From Clostridia bacterium (GTDB taxonomy: Bacteria > Bacillota > Clostridia > Christensenellales > Aristaeellaceae), in NCBI GenBank assembly GCA_017938795.1, contig JAGBAV010000048.1, positions 1 to 57,361 on the forward strand: a DNA stretch of 57,361 nucleotides, in the 5' to 3' direction. Position numbers and translations under genes: made by a program. Each line of letters starts with the position of its first letter. Positions within the stretch are counted from its first letter, which is position 1. Shown piece by piece: positions 31,029 through 39,032 of the stretch. The notes under the pieces were generated by a model. The model did no database searches, had not been told where the DNA came from, and saw nothing but the letters and a program-made list of their open reading frames with translations.

Positions 31029-31907
31029 TCATACCTTTTCAGAAGTCTTTTCGCCGAACAGGCCGGTGGGCTTGAACAGCAGGATCACGATCAGGAGCGC
31101 AAAGGTGAAGGCGTCGGAGAAGGTCGTGTAGCCAAGCGCCTTGATGATGTTCTCACAGATACCGATGATGAATGCGCCGATGACTGCGCCCGGGATGGAG
31201 CCGATGCCGCCGAACACGGCCGCAACGAAGGCCTTCAGGCCGGGCATCGCGCCCACGGTCGGGGTGACGGAGGTGTAGTTGGAGAAATAGAGCACGGAGC
31301 CGATCGAAGCCAGCAGCGAGCCGATGATGAACGTGGTGGAGATGACGGAGTTGATCTTGATGCCCATCAGCTGTGCGGTCTCAAAGTCCTTTGACACGGC
31401 GCGCATGGCCATGCCGATCTTGGTCTTCTGGATGACGGTGACCAGCGCGATGACCAGCAGAATCGTCAGCAGCGGGGTGACGAGGGTGACGACCTTCGTC
31501 GTTGCCGTGCCGATGGTGATCGAATTGGAGATGAACGGAATGGTCGGATACTGCTTGGCCAGACCGCCGGTCACATACCACATCAGGTTCTGCAGCAGGT
31601 AAGAAACGCCGATCGCCGAGATCATGACGGACATGCGCGGCGCGGTGCGCAGCGGTTTATACGCGACGCGCTCGACCAGATAGCCAAGGGCAACCGTCAG
31701 CACCACGACGAGCGGGATGGCCGCCTGCACCGGCAGGGACGCGGCGATGTACACCATAAAGAAGCCTGCGGCAGTAAAGATATCGCCGTGGGCAAAGTTG
31801 ATCAGGCGCAGGATGCCGTATACCATCGTGTATCCGACGGCGATGAGGGCATACTGGCCGCCTACCGAAATGCCCGACAGCAGGTAAGGCAGCATTTTGT
31901 CAAACAT
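31029..31907 (-). CDS. livH: Branched-chain amino acid ABC transporter permease LivH
   Basis: Second permease, 292 residues, about eight membrane helices. Motifs: GQYALIAVGYTMVYGILRLI and NFAHGDIFTAAGF near the N-terminus, a central VERVAYKPLRTAPRMSVMIS, AMRAVSKDFETAQLMGIKIN, and GLKAFVAAVFGGIGSIPGAV. These are classic LivH signatures. The start is set by GGAGGCG. It lies 135 bases after livJ, with a strong hairpin between, and heads the membrane/ATPase part of the operon. Confidence 0.94.
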   Translation of the reverse strand: MFDKMLPYLLSGISVGGQYALIAVGYTMVYGILRLINFAHGDIFTAAGFFMVYIAASLPVQAAIPLVVVLTVALGYLVERVAYKPLRTAPRMSVMISAIGVSYLLQNLMWYVTGGLAKQYPTIPFISNSITIGTATTKVVTLVTPLLTILLVIALVTVIQKTKIGMAMRAVSKDFETAQLMGIKINSVISTTFIIGSLLASIGSVLYFSNYTSVTPTVGAMPGLKAFVAAVFGGIGSIPGAVIGAFIIGICENIIKALGYTTFSDAFTFALLIVILLFKPTGLFGEKTSEKV

Positions 31908-31980
31908 GTTAGAACGCCTCCGTCTTGTAGGATGGGGGGAGAGACCCCGTGTGAGTTGCGGCATATTCGCCGGATATAAA

Positions 31981-32010
31981 CCGAACCCGCGCTCAGAAAC
32001 GCGGGTTCGG
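31981..32010 (-). terminator. Intercistronic hairpin between livJ and livH
   Basis: A perfect 11-base stem (CCGAACCCGCG with CGCGGGTTCGG) has an eight-base loop and is followed on the minus strand by TTTATAT. It probably acts as a partial terminator or a 3' RNA stabiliser, so that the binding protein is made in excess of the permeases. Confidence 0.7.
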
Positions 32011-32042
32011 CAGATCAGGCATATGCCATTAGAGCGAATGGA

Positions 32043-33218
32043 TTACTCCGCGAGCTCCGCAACAGTCTGGGTCTTCACGAAGTCAAACGCGCCGGTCTCG
32101 GTGTTGGCCTTCTTGATGTAGGCCATATCCTTGTTCGCGTCGCCGATCTCGTCGAAGGAGATGTTGCCGGTGACGCCGGTGGTCACGACGGACGGGAGCG
32201 CCTCGGCGATCGCGATGCTGTCGATGGAGTCGGCAGCCTTGATGGCCTCAATGGCGACCATGTACGCGTCATAGCCCAGCGCGGAGACAGCCGCGACGAT
32301 GTCGTTGCCGCCGTTGTTGGTCTTCTTGTCCGGGTTGGCGTTCAGCCACGCCTTGAAGCCCTGAACGAATTCAGCCGCAACAGCGTTGCCGTCGTTCTCG
32401 TCGAAGAAGGTGGACATGCAGATGGTCAGGTTGGTGCCCTTGGCAGCATCCAGGATAACGGAGGACTCCCAGGTGTCGCCGGCCAGCATCGGGATGGCGA
32501 TGTTCATGGAGGCAGCCTGGTCGATCAGCAGGGCCGCGACGGTGGTGCTGGTCGGGCAGAAGATGACGTCCGCGCCGCCGTTGATCGCGTTGGTCAGGTA
32601 GGCGGTGTAGTCAGAGGTGCCTTCGGTGAACTGCTCGTTGATCACGGTGCCGCCCATGGACTCAAACGCCTTGGCGAAGTAGGTGGCCAGGCCGGTGGTG
32701 TAGTCGTCGCCCAGCTGGCTGAGGACGTACGCGGTCTTCGCGCCGAACTCATCCTTGGCGAAGTTCGCCATGACGGTGCCCTGGAACGGATCCAGGAAGC
32801 AGACGCGCCAGTAGTAGTCGCACAGGGAGGTCACGCCCGGGTTGGTGCAGGAAGCGCCGATGGCCGGAACCTCAGCGTCGGCGAAGACTTCGCCGCCCGC
32901 CATGGACACGCCGGAGCCGTAGGAGCCCAGAACGATGCTCACGCCGGCGTCGACCAGCTCCTGCGCGGCGGAGACGGCCTTGTCGGTCGCGGACTGGTTG
33001 TCGACGATGACGAGCTCGACGTCATAGGTCTTGCCGCCGACTTCGACGGTGGGGACGATGGTATTGGCATATTCCATGCCGATAACTTCCTGCTTGCCGC
33101 CGGCGCCGTTATCGCCGGAAGCCGGCTCGAAGACGCCGATCTTGACGGTGTCGGCCATAGCGACGGCCGCGAGGGACATCATAACGAAAACGAGGGTCAG
33201 AGCAAGAAACTTTTTCAT
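32043..33218 (-). CDS. livJ: Branched-chain amino acid ABC transporter substrate-binding protein LivJ
   Basis: Periplasmic-binding-protein fold type I receptor, 391 residues, for the LivHMGF importer. The N-terminal signal sequence is MKKFLALTLVFVMMSLAAVA, with a likely signal-peptidase I site after AMA. The mature part has VKIGVFEPASGDNGAGGKQE, ELVIVDNQSATDKAVSAAQE, and GSYGSGVSMAGGEVFADAEV. No lipobox cysteine is present, although binding proteins in Gram-positive bacteria are usually lipoproteins. The start at 33218 is set by GGAGGTG. It is the first gene of the operon and is separated from livH by a hairpin. Confidence 0.93.
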   Translation of the reverse strand: MKKFLALTLVFVMMSLAAVAMADTVKIGVFEPASGDNGAGGKQEVIGMEYANTIVPTVEVGGKTYDVELVIVDNQSATDKAVSAAQELVDAGVSIVLGSYGSGVSMAGGEVFADAEVPAIGASCTNPGVTSLCDYYWRVCFLDPFQGTVMANFAKDEFGAKTAYVLSQLGDDYTTGLATYFAKAFESMGGTVINEQFTEGTSDYTAYLTNAINGGADVIFCPTSTTVAALLIDQAASMNIAIPMLAGDTWESSVILDAAKGTNLTICMSTFFDENDGNAVAAEFVQGFKAWLNANPDKKTNNGGNDIVAAVSALGYDAYMVAIEAIKAADSIDSIAIAEALPSVVTTGVTGNISFDEIGDANKDMAYIKKANTETGAFDFVKTQTVAELAE

Positions 33219-33248
33219 GAAGGACACCTCCAATAAATGATACTTGGG

Positions 33249-33277
33249 ATTATACATGATCTTTCAAGGAAATACAA
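33249..33277 (-). promoter_or_regulatory. Promoter of the liv operon
   Basis: On the minus strand, TATAAT (complement of 33249-33254) has TTGTAT 17 bases upstream (complement of 33272-33277). It is 30 bases before the livJ start. The -35 is weak, suggesting activation or other control. Confidence 0.55.
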
Positions 33278-33445
33278 TCCCTGAACGGCAATAAAATGAA
33301 GCATATGCAGTAAAAATTGCTGATTGTGTCGAAAAATGGTTCAAAACCGAATTGGATGTGCAATTGAACGGTGAAATGGATTCGTTTCCGGCTGCGCTGA
33401 GATGAATGCACCGCGATCATGCGCCCCGCGGCGGGAACCGGATGA

Positions 33446-34504
33446 TCAGTAGCTGCCCGCGTGCCTGACCCGCTCCATGATGAGCCGCATGTTCTCAAGG
33501 GAAACGCTGTTGGGAATGGAGTGATCGGAGGAGAAAATGAAGCCGCCGTTCTCCTTGAGCACGGGGATCTTCTCGTCAATCTCGGCGAGGATCTTCTCCG
33601 CATCGCTCCAGAGCACGGCGTTGATGCCGCCGCGTAGCGTCAGCCTGTCGCCCCATTCTCTCTTGATCTTCAGGACGTCCATGCCCGCCTTCACCTCAAT
33701 GGGGTTGAGCGCGTCCACGCCGGTGGCAACGATGTCGGGCAGCAGCGTGCGCACGTCGCCGCAGGAATGCAGCTGAGCGTAAATGCCGTGATCATGCGCC
33801 CACTTGACCGCGCGGGTGTGATAGGGCTGAAGGAGACTGCGGTACAGGGCGGGGGAGAAGAAGGTTGTGCCTTTATAGCCCATGTCGTCATACCAGAACA
33901 TCTCGTCAAAGTGATACCCTGCGTCCCAGAGGCGGCTGAAGAGCCTCTCCGAGCGATCCAGATAGGTGGCGAACATATCCTCCACCAGCTCCGGCTCCTC
34001 GAGCATGGCGATAAGCAGATTCTCCGTGCCCATCATCCACGAATGCGTGACATCAAAGCCGAACCAGAAGATGCCCTGAATCCAGTGCCCTTCCGCGCGC
34101 CATCTGTCGTAATGATCGCGGAGCATCTGCCACGGGATGCGGTCGTCGTCCAGCGTCATCTGCTGCTTGGCCTTCTCCCATGCTTCTTCGGTCGTGATGG
34201 TGAAGTCGAGGAATTCCGGGGTGGAATCCTCCTCCTTGAAGTGCTTCATCGTCACGCCCCAAGGGGAGGTGGCGATGTAGTAGCGGTCGGTCTCCTCCAG
34301 AATCCGTTCGGGCATGCGGGGGGAAATGTCGATGCTGATCGTGCTTACCTTGTCCGCGCCGAAATAGTCGCGCCAGTCGACGCCCTTGGGCATCCCCTCG
34401 TTGTGCCAGCGGCGGATGGTTCCGTCCCACGGCTTGTCGACAATGGGGATTCTGTCGGCGTCCCTGTGCTCGTACATGCGCTTGATGCGTTCATAGGAAT
34501 TCAT
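33446..34504 (-). CDS. Uroporphyrinogen decarboxylase family protein
   Basis: 352-residue member of the URO-D superfamily (TIM barrel). It shows the family start (SYERIKRMYEHRDADRIPI), QGIFWFGFDVTHSWMMGTEN, HDHGIYAQLHSCGDVRTLLP and a late LRGGINAVLWSDAEKILAEI. The N-terminal Arg motif of true HemE is absent and no haem genes adjoin it. This subgroup is more like corrinoid-linked methyltransferases (MtaA/CmuA type). HSCGD could provide a zinc or substrate ligand. Its substrate is unknown. GGAGGG precedes the ATG, and it has its own promoter. No corrinoid protein is encoded nearby. Confidence 0.82.
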   Translation of the reverse strand: MNSYERIKRMYEHRDADRIPIVDKPWDGTIRRWHNEGMPKGVDWRDYFGADKVSTISIDISPRMPERILEETDRYYIATSPWGVTMKHFKEEDSTPEFLDFTITTEEAWEKAKQQMTLDDDRIPWQMLRDHYDRWRAEGHWIQGIFWFGFDVTHSWMMGTENLLIAMLEEPELVEDMFATYLDRSERLFSRLWDAGYHFDEMFWYDDMGYKGTTFFSPALYRSLLQPYHTRAVKWAHDHGIYAQLHSCGDVRTLLPDIVATGVDALNPIEVKAGMDVLKIKREWGDRLTLRGGINAVLWSDAEKILAEIDEKIPVLKENGGFIFSSDHSIPNSVSLENMRLIMERVRHAGSY

Positions 34505-34580
34505 ATCATACCCTCCGATACTAGCTGTTGCCTGATCACGGGAAACTGACGGCTGCTGCGGCAGTCTGCTTCTATAGGAT

Positions 34581-34610
34581 ATTGTATCGCGTACGCAGGG
34601 GCTTTGTCCA
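34581..34610 (-). promoter_or_regulatory. Promoter of the URO-D family gene
   Basis: Minus-strand TGGACA (complement of 34605-34610) and TACAAT (complement of 34581-34586) have 18-base spacing. Confidence 0.6.
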
Positions 34611-34649
34611 GCGCAATGAATCCGGATTTCTGCCAGAAATGCCGGGCAG

Positions 34650-34690
34650 AAATAAAGGAACGCAGAGGATGCCTCTGCGCTCCTTTGGGG
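34650..34690 (-). terminator. Terminator of the TauE/CTP-transferase fusion gene
   Basis: A 15-base stem with one mismatch (34654-34668 with 34672-34686) lies just past the fusion gene stop. On the minus strand it is followed by an ATTTCT-rich tail. Confidence 0.75.
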
Positions 34691-34706
34691 CGGCGGACGG
34701 TGATTC

Positions 34707-36218
34707 TTACAGCAGGCTCATCGCCGCCAGACACAGTGCGCAGGCGACGGGCACGTTCACCGTGTCGGTGCCGCCATGGCTGATCAGTTCGACGTATGCC
34801 GCGACGGGCGCTGCGGCGGCAGCCTGCAGCAGGCAGACCGGCAGGGAATAGGAGGAGAGCACAGCGAGGGAGATGAAGCCCGCACAGAGCGCGCAGCCCA
34901 GCATCGCAAGGCTGCCCTCCCACGTCTTGCGCTCGTCCGCCAGCGGAAGATGGACGTGATGACGGCCAAAGCGCTTGCCCACGAGCGCGGCGGCGGTATC
35001 GCCCGTGCCCCACATCAGGATGGCGGATACGGCGATATACGGCCTGCCCAGCCAGCCCCAGCACAGCGCGATCAGCGCGGCATGGCTGCAGAAGAGCAGC
35101 AGCAGGCTCTGCTTCACCTCGCCCGGGCGGCGCTGGGTGAACAGGCGGTCATAGCCCTGCCAGCGCTCGGCAAGCTGGAGAATCGGGTAGACGACGGCGG
35201 CAAAGATCAGGCAGCAGGCGCAGGCCGCCGCCCAGTCATGCGAGACCAGCATCATGAACAGCGAAGAGGTATAGGCGATGGAGTGCAGCGCCTTGCGCCA
35301 CAGCTCCGCGCTGATGGGCAGCAGCGCGCGGCAGCTGAGCAGCACGGCAAGGCATGCGCCCAGATACAGCAGATACTGCCCGAAGCAGCGCAGCACACCC
35401 ATCAGCAGCGCGCATCCCGCCAGCGCCTCGCGGTAATGGATGGCGAGCATGGCGACGCCCAGCACGGTCAGCACAGCGCCGGTCACCAGCCCGACAATCC
35501 GGCTGTTCACCCTGTTGGCAAAGCGCGCGGAGACAATGCTTGCCGCGGACTCCACGACGATGCACAGCAGCAGGATATCGCCCTTTTCAAAGACGATGGC
35601 GGGGTCGACCATCGCGTGGCTGACGAAGGCGATCAGCGCAGTGAAGGTCATGATCAGCGTGCTGGTGCCCACGGCGCTCTTTCGCTCCATGCCGAGGAAT
35701 GCGGTGAAGACCACCAGCATCATCATGCCGCCGCCGCTGCCGACGAAGCCCGTGCCAAAGCCGATTGTCAGGCCGAAGAACAGCGAGATCGCCAGCCCCT
35801 TGAGGTCAAGGCGTGCGCCCTTCTTTACGGTGTGCTCGCGCTGGGTGTCCGGCTTGAGCAGGAAGCGGATGCCGATGCCCACGCAGAGAAAGAGCGAGAA
35901 GGTGCCCAGCACGACGTTGCCGGCATACCATGCGGCGATGCTGCCGGCGATGCACATCGTGATGATGCAGGCCATCATCACGCCGCCGCGGCGCAGGTCG
36001 ATGTTCCTGTGGCGGATGTAGATCGCCGAGGTGAAGGCCGAGCCGAGGATATCGGAGGCCAGCGCGATCGCTGTGGCGTGGTATGCGCCCGTCTCCCCGG
36101 CGAACGACGGGCAGAGCACCAGCATCACCGGCACCATGACAGTCGCCGCGGACAGCCCGGCCAGCCCCGTGCCGACGCCGGCGGCCAGCGCAGCAAGCGT
36201 GCAGAGCATCATTTCCAT
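34707..36218 (-). CDS. TauE/SafE permease fused to a phosphatidate cytidylyltransferase/phytol kinase-like domain
   Basis: Two membrane domains in one polypeptide of 503 residues. The first half (to about 255) is a TauE/SafE-type transporter: GVGTGLAGLSAATVMVPVML, IGFGTGFVGSGGGMMMLVVF and KSAVGTSTLIMTFTALIAF. The second half resembles CTP-dependent dolichol/phytol kinases or CdsA. Its diagnostic segment is GTGDTAAALVGKRFGRHH, continuing to ERKTWEGSLAM, and it has a late GGTDTVNVP. The start at 36218 is chosen since AAGGTG precedes it and the promoter -10 lies only 12 bases from the upstream ATG at 36245. The pairing of anion export with a CTP-transferase fold is unusual. Substrates are unknown. 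Confidence 0.8.
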   Translation of the reverse strand: MEMMLCTLAALAAGVGTGLAGLSAATVMVPVMLVLCPSFAGETGAYHATAIALASDILGSAFTSAIYIRHRNIDLRRGGVMMACIITMCIAGSIAAWYAGNVVLGTFSLFLCVGIGIRFLLKPDTQREHTVKKGARLDLKGLAISLFFGLTIGFGTGFVGSGGGMMMLVVFTAFLGMERKSAVGTSTLIMTFTALIAFVSHAMVDPAIVFEKGDILLLCIVVESAASIVSARFANRVNSRIVGLVTGAVLTVLGVAMLAIHYREALAGCALLMGVLRCFGQYLLYLGACLAVLLSCRALLPISAELWRKALHSIAYTSSLFMMLVSHDWAAACACCLIFAAVVYPILQLAERWQGYDRLFTQRRPGEVKQSLLLLFCSHAALIALCWGWLGRPYIAVSAILMWGTGDTAAALVGKRFGRHHVHLPLADERKTWEGSLAMLGCALCAGFISLAVLSSYSLPVCLLQAAAAAPVAAYVELISHGGTDTVNVPVACALCLAAMSLL

Positions 36219-36256
36219 AAACAGCACCTTCTTCATCGGGATCATATCGTAGGGTC

Positions 36257-36285
36257 ATTATATATGAATAATATAGGTTCTGCAA
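36257..36285 (-). promoter_or_regulatory. Sigma-A promoter of the TauE/CTP-transferase fusion
   Basis: Minus-strand TTGCAG (complement of 36280-36285) and a perfect TATAAT (complement of 36257-36262) are spaced 17 bases. Transcription should start near 36250, which favours the translation start at 36218. Confidence 0.82.
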
Positions 36286-36313
36286 CGGAGAAATGAACGG
36301 GTCAGAAATGAAG

Positions 36314-36346
36314 CAAAAAACCGCCGCTCCTCTGCGGAGCGGCGGC
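36314..36346 (-). terminator. Intrinsic terminator of the M28 peptidase gene
   Basis: A perfect ten-base GC stem (36321-36330 with 36336-36345) is followed on the minus strand by six T residues. Confidence 0.92.
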
Positions 36347-36359
36347 AGCGATGATCGGG

Positions 36360-37589
36360 TTATTCGCCCTTATCGCGCTTGCGGGTGAGGTAGATGTCCA
36401 GCTTGTCCTTCATCTTCTCCGGGATCTCGCGGGAGACCGGGCAGCGGGCGGCGTTAGCCATCATGTCCGTGAAGCGGACGAGGAAATCGACGTCCTTCGC
36501 CAGCTGATCAGCCTTCATCACGGCGAGCGTGTCATAGCTGTTGTGGATGGTCGCGGTGTTCTGCGGCGCGATGCGCGCGAAGGAGACAGCGGGCACGCCC
36601 TTGTCGGCGAACGGCGTGGAGTCGCTGGAGTACACGCCCTGACGAGCCTTCACGCCGAAGCCCTCGATGGAGGCAAGGTACTCGATGAAATGCACCAGCT
36701 TCTCCTCTGCGGTGCAGCAGGCGATGAACTTGCCCATGATGCAGCCGATCATATCGAGGTTGATGTTGAGGGCGACGCTGGCCAGCTCGTCCTCGTGCGC
36801 TGCGCAGTAGGCCTTCGAGCCGAGCAGGCCGCGCTCCTCGCTGCCGCAGAAGACGAGGCGCAGGCTTCGGCGCAGGGGCTTGTCCTTGAGCGCGGCGGCG
36901 ATGCCCAGCAGGCCGATGCAGCCGGACATGTTGTCGTATGCGCCGGTGGAGAGGGACGTGGTGTCATAGTGCGCGGAGAGGACGATGGTCTCCTCCGTCG
37001 TGCCCGGGATATCGCAGACCACGTTGCGGCTCTCGCCCATGTATTCGTCCTGCTCGAGCTCAATGCGCACGGTCTGCACGCCGTCGCGGATCATGGCGAT
37101 GGCGTCCTTGGCGTTGATGTTCACGCCCGGGATCTTCACGCCCTTGGAGACATGGGCGCGCAGCTCGCGCTGATCGATGTCCCTGTCGGCGTAATTGGCG
37201 TTGCCGTCATAGGTGATGAAGCCGACTGCGCCGCTGCTGAGCAGATCCTGATAGCGCCAGTAGCCCAGATATCCGTCGATCATGACGATCTTGCCGCGGC
37301 AGCCCGCCAGAGAGCATGCGTCGTCGGAGGGGAGGTAGTACAGCGGGGCCTCGACGGCGCCGCTGCCCGCGTTGAGGTAGCCCTTGCAGGGGATGCTGCG
37401 GCCGTCTGCGGTGAGGGAGGCGGAGCGGATCGTCGCCATCTGCACCTCGAAGGTCTCAAGATGCGCGTCAAGCCCGAGCGCCCTGCATTCAGCGGTCAGG
37501 TATTCAGCGCAGCGCAGCTCTTCGTCGGTGCCGCCCATGCGCACATAGGCCGTCTGCTTAAGGATGCGGTCAATGGTCTGCGTATTCAT
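36360..37589 (-). CDS. M28 family zinc metallopeptidase (aminopeptidase)
   Basis: 409-residue di-zinc exopeptidase. An N-terminal segment is followed by a PA (protease-associated) insert, around 90-180, with GKIVMIDGYLGYWRYQDLLS and AVGFITYDGN. The catalytic domain shows the ordered metal ligands and bases: SAHYDT (His), GAYDNMSG (Asp), FCGSEERGLLGS (Glu pair), INLDMIG (Asp) and ATIHNSYDTL (His). No signal peptide is present, so it is cytosolic, unlike many M28 enzymes. It probably trims peptides. AAAGGAG precedes the ATG and it is a single-gene unit with its own promoter and terminator. Confidence 0.9.
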   Translation of the reverse strand: MNTQTIDRILKQTAYVRMGGTDEELRCAEYLTAECRALGLDAHLETFEVQMATIRSASLTADGRSIPCKGYLNAGSGAVEAPLYYLPSDDACSLAGCRGKIVMIDGYLGYWRYQDLLSSGAVGFITYDGNANYADRDIDQRELRAHVSKGVKIPGVNINAKDAIAMIRDGVQTVRIELEQDEYMGESRNVVCDIPGTTEETIVLSAHYDTTSLSTGAYDNMSGCIGLLGIAAALKDKPLRRSLRLVFCGSEERGLLGSKAYCAAHEDELASVALNINLDMIGCIMGKFIACCTAEEKLVHFIEYLASIEGFGVKARQGVYSSDSTPFADKGVPAVSFARIAPQNTATIHNSYDTLAVMKADQLAKDVDFLVRFTDMMANAARCPVSREIPEKMKDKLDIYLTRKRDKGE

Positions 37590-37625
37590 AAACAGTCTCC
37601 TTTGCTGCTTTAATGCGATAGGCTG

Positions 37626-37654
37626 ATTATACTATATCGCGCCGCCGCTGGCAA
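37626..37654 (-). promoter_or_regulatory. Sigma-A promoter of the M28 peptidase gene
   Basis: Minus-strand TTGCCA (complement of 37649-37654) and perfect TATAAT (complement of 37626-37631), 17-base spacing. Confidence 0.82.
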
Positions 37655-37785
37655 GCGCGGGGAGAATCCGGCAGCGCGTGCGGCAGGAGGACGCACCCTC
37701 TGTGTCGAAAAGGACAAGGATAACATGGATGAACAGCGGCTTGCCGCTTGGGCTGATGATGCGCTGCGGCGCACAGGAGGACAGG

Positions 37786-38673
37786 ATGAATGTGAATCTG
37801 GAATATACGCCCGCTTCGGGCGGGCTTTGCTGGTGCGGCAGCGGAAAGGCATATGGCTGCTGCCATGAGGCGATCGAGCGCAGGATGGAGGAAATGCGCC
37901 GTCAGGGGCATGTCGTGCCCACACGCGCGATGCTCAAGACGCCCGCGCAGATCGCAAAGATCCGCGAGAGCTGCCGTGTGAATATGGCTGTGCTGGACGC
38001 CGTGGCGGAAAGGATCCGCGAGGGCATGACCACCGCGGAGATTGACCGCATCGTCAGCGAGCGCACGGCGGAGCTGGGCGGCGTGCCCGCGCCGCTTGGC
38101 TATCAGGGCTATCCGTTCAGCGTGTGCACATCGGTCAACGACCAGGTGTGCCACGGCTTCCCGTCGGAGGAGTTTGAGCTGGAGGAGGGCGATATCGTCA
38201 ACGTCGACTGCTCGACGATCCTTGACGGCTATTTCTCCGATTCCTCCCGCATGTTCTGTGTCGGCGAGATCGACGAGGACACGCAGAAGCTGGTGGACGT
38301 CGCCCGCGAGTGCGTGCAGCGCGGCCTCGAGCAGGTGCGCCCGTGGGGGCATCTGGGCGATGTGGCGGAGGCGATCTGGCGGCATGCCGAGGCGAACGGC
38401 TTCTCCGTCGTTCGCGAGATCGGCGGCCACGGCGTGGGGCTGGAGTTCCATGAGGATCCGTATGTCAGCTATATCACGAAGAAGGGCACGGACATGGTGC
38501 TTGTGCCGGGCATGATCTTCACCATCGAGCCGATGATCAATATGGGCGATCCGGACGTGATCGTCTATGAGGACAACGACTGGGAGATCTACACCGAGGA
38601 CGGCTATCCCTCCGCGCAGTGGGAGGTCATGGTGCTGGTCACGGAGGACGGGCATGAGGTGCTCTGCTGGTAA
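37786..38673 (+). CDS. map: Methionine aminopeptidase type I with SEC-C zinc motif
   Basis: Removes the initiator methionine from new proteins. The 295-residue protein starts with a SEC-C motif (CWCGSGKAYGCCHEA, about residues 16-30), expected to bind zinc and possibly the ribosome. The pita-bread catalytic domain follows. The five metal ligands are visible: Asp in VNVDCST, Asp in GYFSDSSRMF, His in GGHGVGLEFHE, Glu in FTIEPMI and Glu in QWEVMVL. The start at 37786 has CAGGAGGA upstream; longer readings have no site. It leads a short unit with the MazG-like gene. A gut Clostridium usually also has a short Map in the ribosomal operon, so this may be a second copy. Confidence 0.92.
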   Translation: MNVNLEYTPASGGLCWCGSGKAYGCCHEAIERRMEEMRRQGHVVPTRAMLKTPAQIAKIRESCRVNMAVLDAVAERIREGMTTAEIDRIVSERTAELGGVPAPLGYQGYPFSVCTSVNDQVCHGFPSEEFELEEGDIVNVDCSTILDGYFSDSSRMFCVGEIDEDTQKLVDVARECVQRGLEQVRPWGHLGDVAEAIWRHAEANGFSVVREIGGHGVGLEFHEDPYVSYITKKGTDMVLVPGMIFTIEPMINMGDPDVIVYEDNDWEIYTEDGYPSAQWEVMVLVTEDGHEVLCW

Positions 38674-38685
38674 GGGGCGATGAGG

Positions 38686-39003
38686 ATGAAGTATCATAAG
38701 CTGATCCGCGACCGTATCCCGGAGATCATTGAGCGAAGCGGCGGCAGCTGCATCACGCGCGAAATGGATGAGGCGGAGTATATTGCCATGCTCGAGGAGA
38801 AGCTTTCCGAGGAGCTTGCTGAGTATATGGAGAGCAAATCCATGGAGGAGCTGGCGGATCTGATGGAGGTCATCCGTGCCGTTGCTGCGGCGCGGGGCAG
38901 CTCGATTGCCGAGGTGGAGGCCATCCGCGCGCGCAAGGCGCAGGAGCGCGGCGGCTTTGACAGGCGGCTGCTCCTGCTGCAGACGCAGAAGCCGGACGAA
39001 TGA
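38686..39003 (+). CDS. MazG-like nucleoside triphosphate pyrophosphohydrolase
   Basis: 105-residue all-alpha NTP pyrophosphatase-type protein of the phosphoribosyl-ATP pyrophosphohydrolase/MazG group. It starts with the family phrase KYHKLIRDRIPEIIERSGG. It contains the metal-binding helices EEKLSEELAEYMESKSMEEL and ADLMEVIRAVAAARG (E-x-x-E then E-x-x-D pattern). It is likely a house-cleaning enzyme for non-standard nucleotides. AAGGGG is eight bases before the ATG at 38686; an ATG at 38680 is an alternative. It lies 12 bases after map. Confidence 0.85.
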   Translation: MKYHKLIRDRIPEIIERSGGSCITREMDEAEYIAMLEEKLSEELAEYMESKSMEELADLMEVIRAVAAARGSSIAEVEAIRARKAQERGGFDRRLLLLQTQKPDE

Positions 39004-39032
39004 GCCGTATATACAAATGAAAGGAAAAGACC

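Noticed and set aside
33446-34504. hemE (uroporphyrinogen decarboxylase proper)
   Set aside because: It lacks the HemE N-terminal arginine motif and haem neighbours; only superfamily membership is supported.
36351-37613. 420-residue plus-strand frame opposite the M28 peptidase
   Set aside because: Antisense shadow; the M28 frame has full catalytic motifs, a promoter and a terminator.
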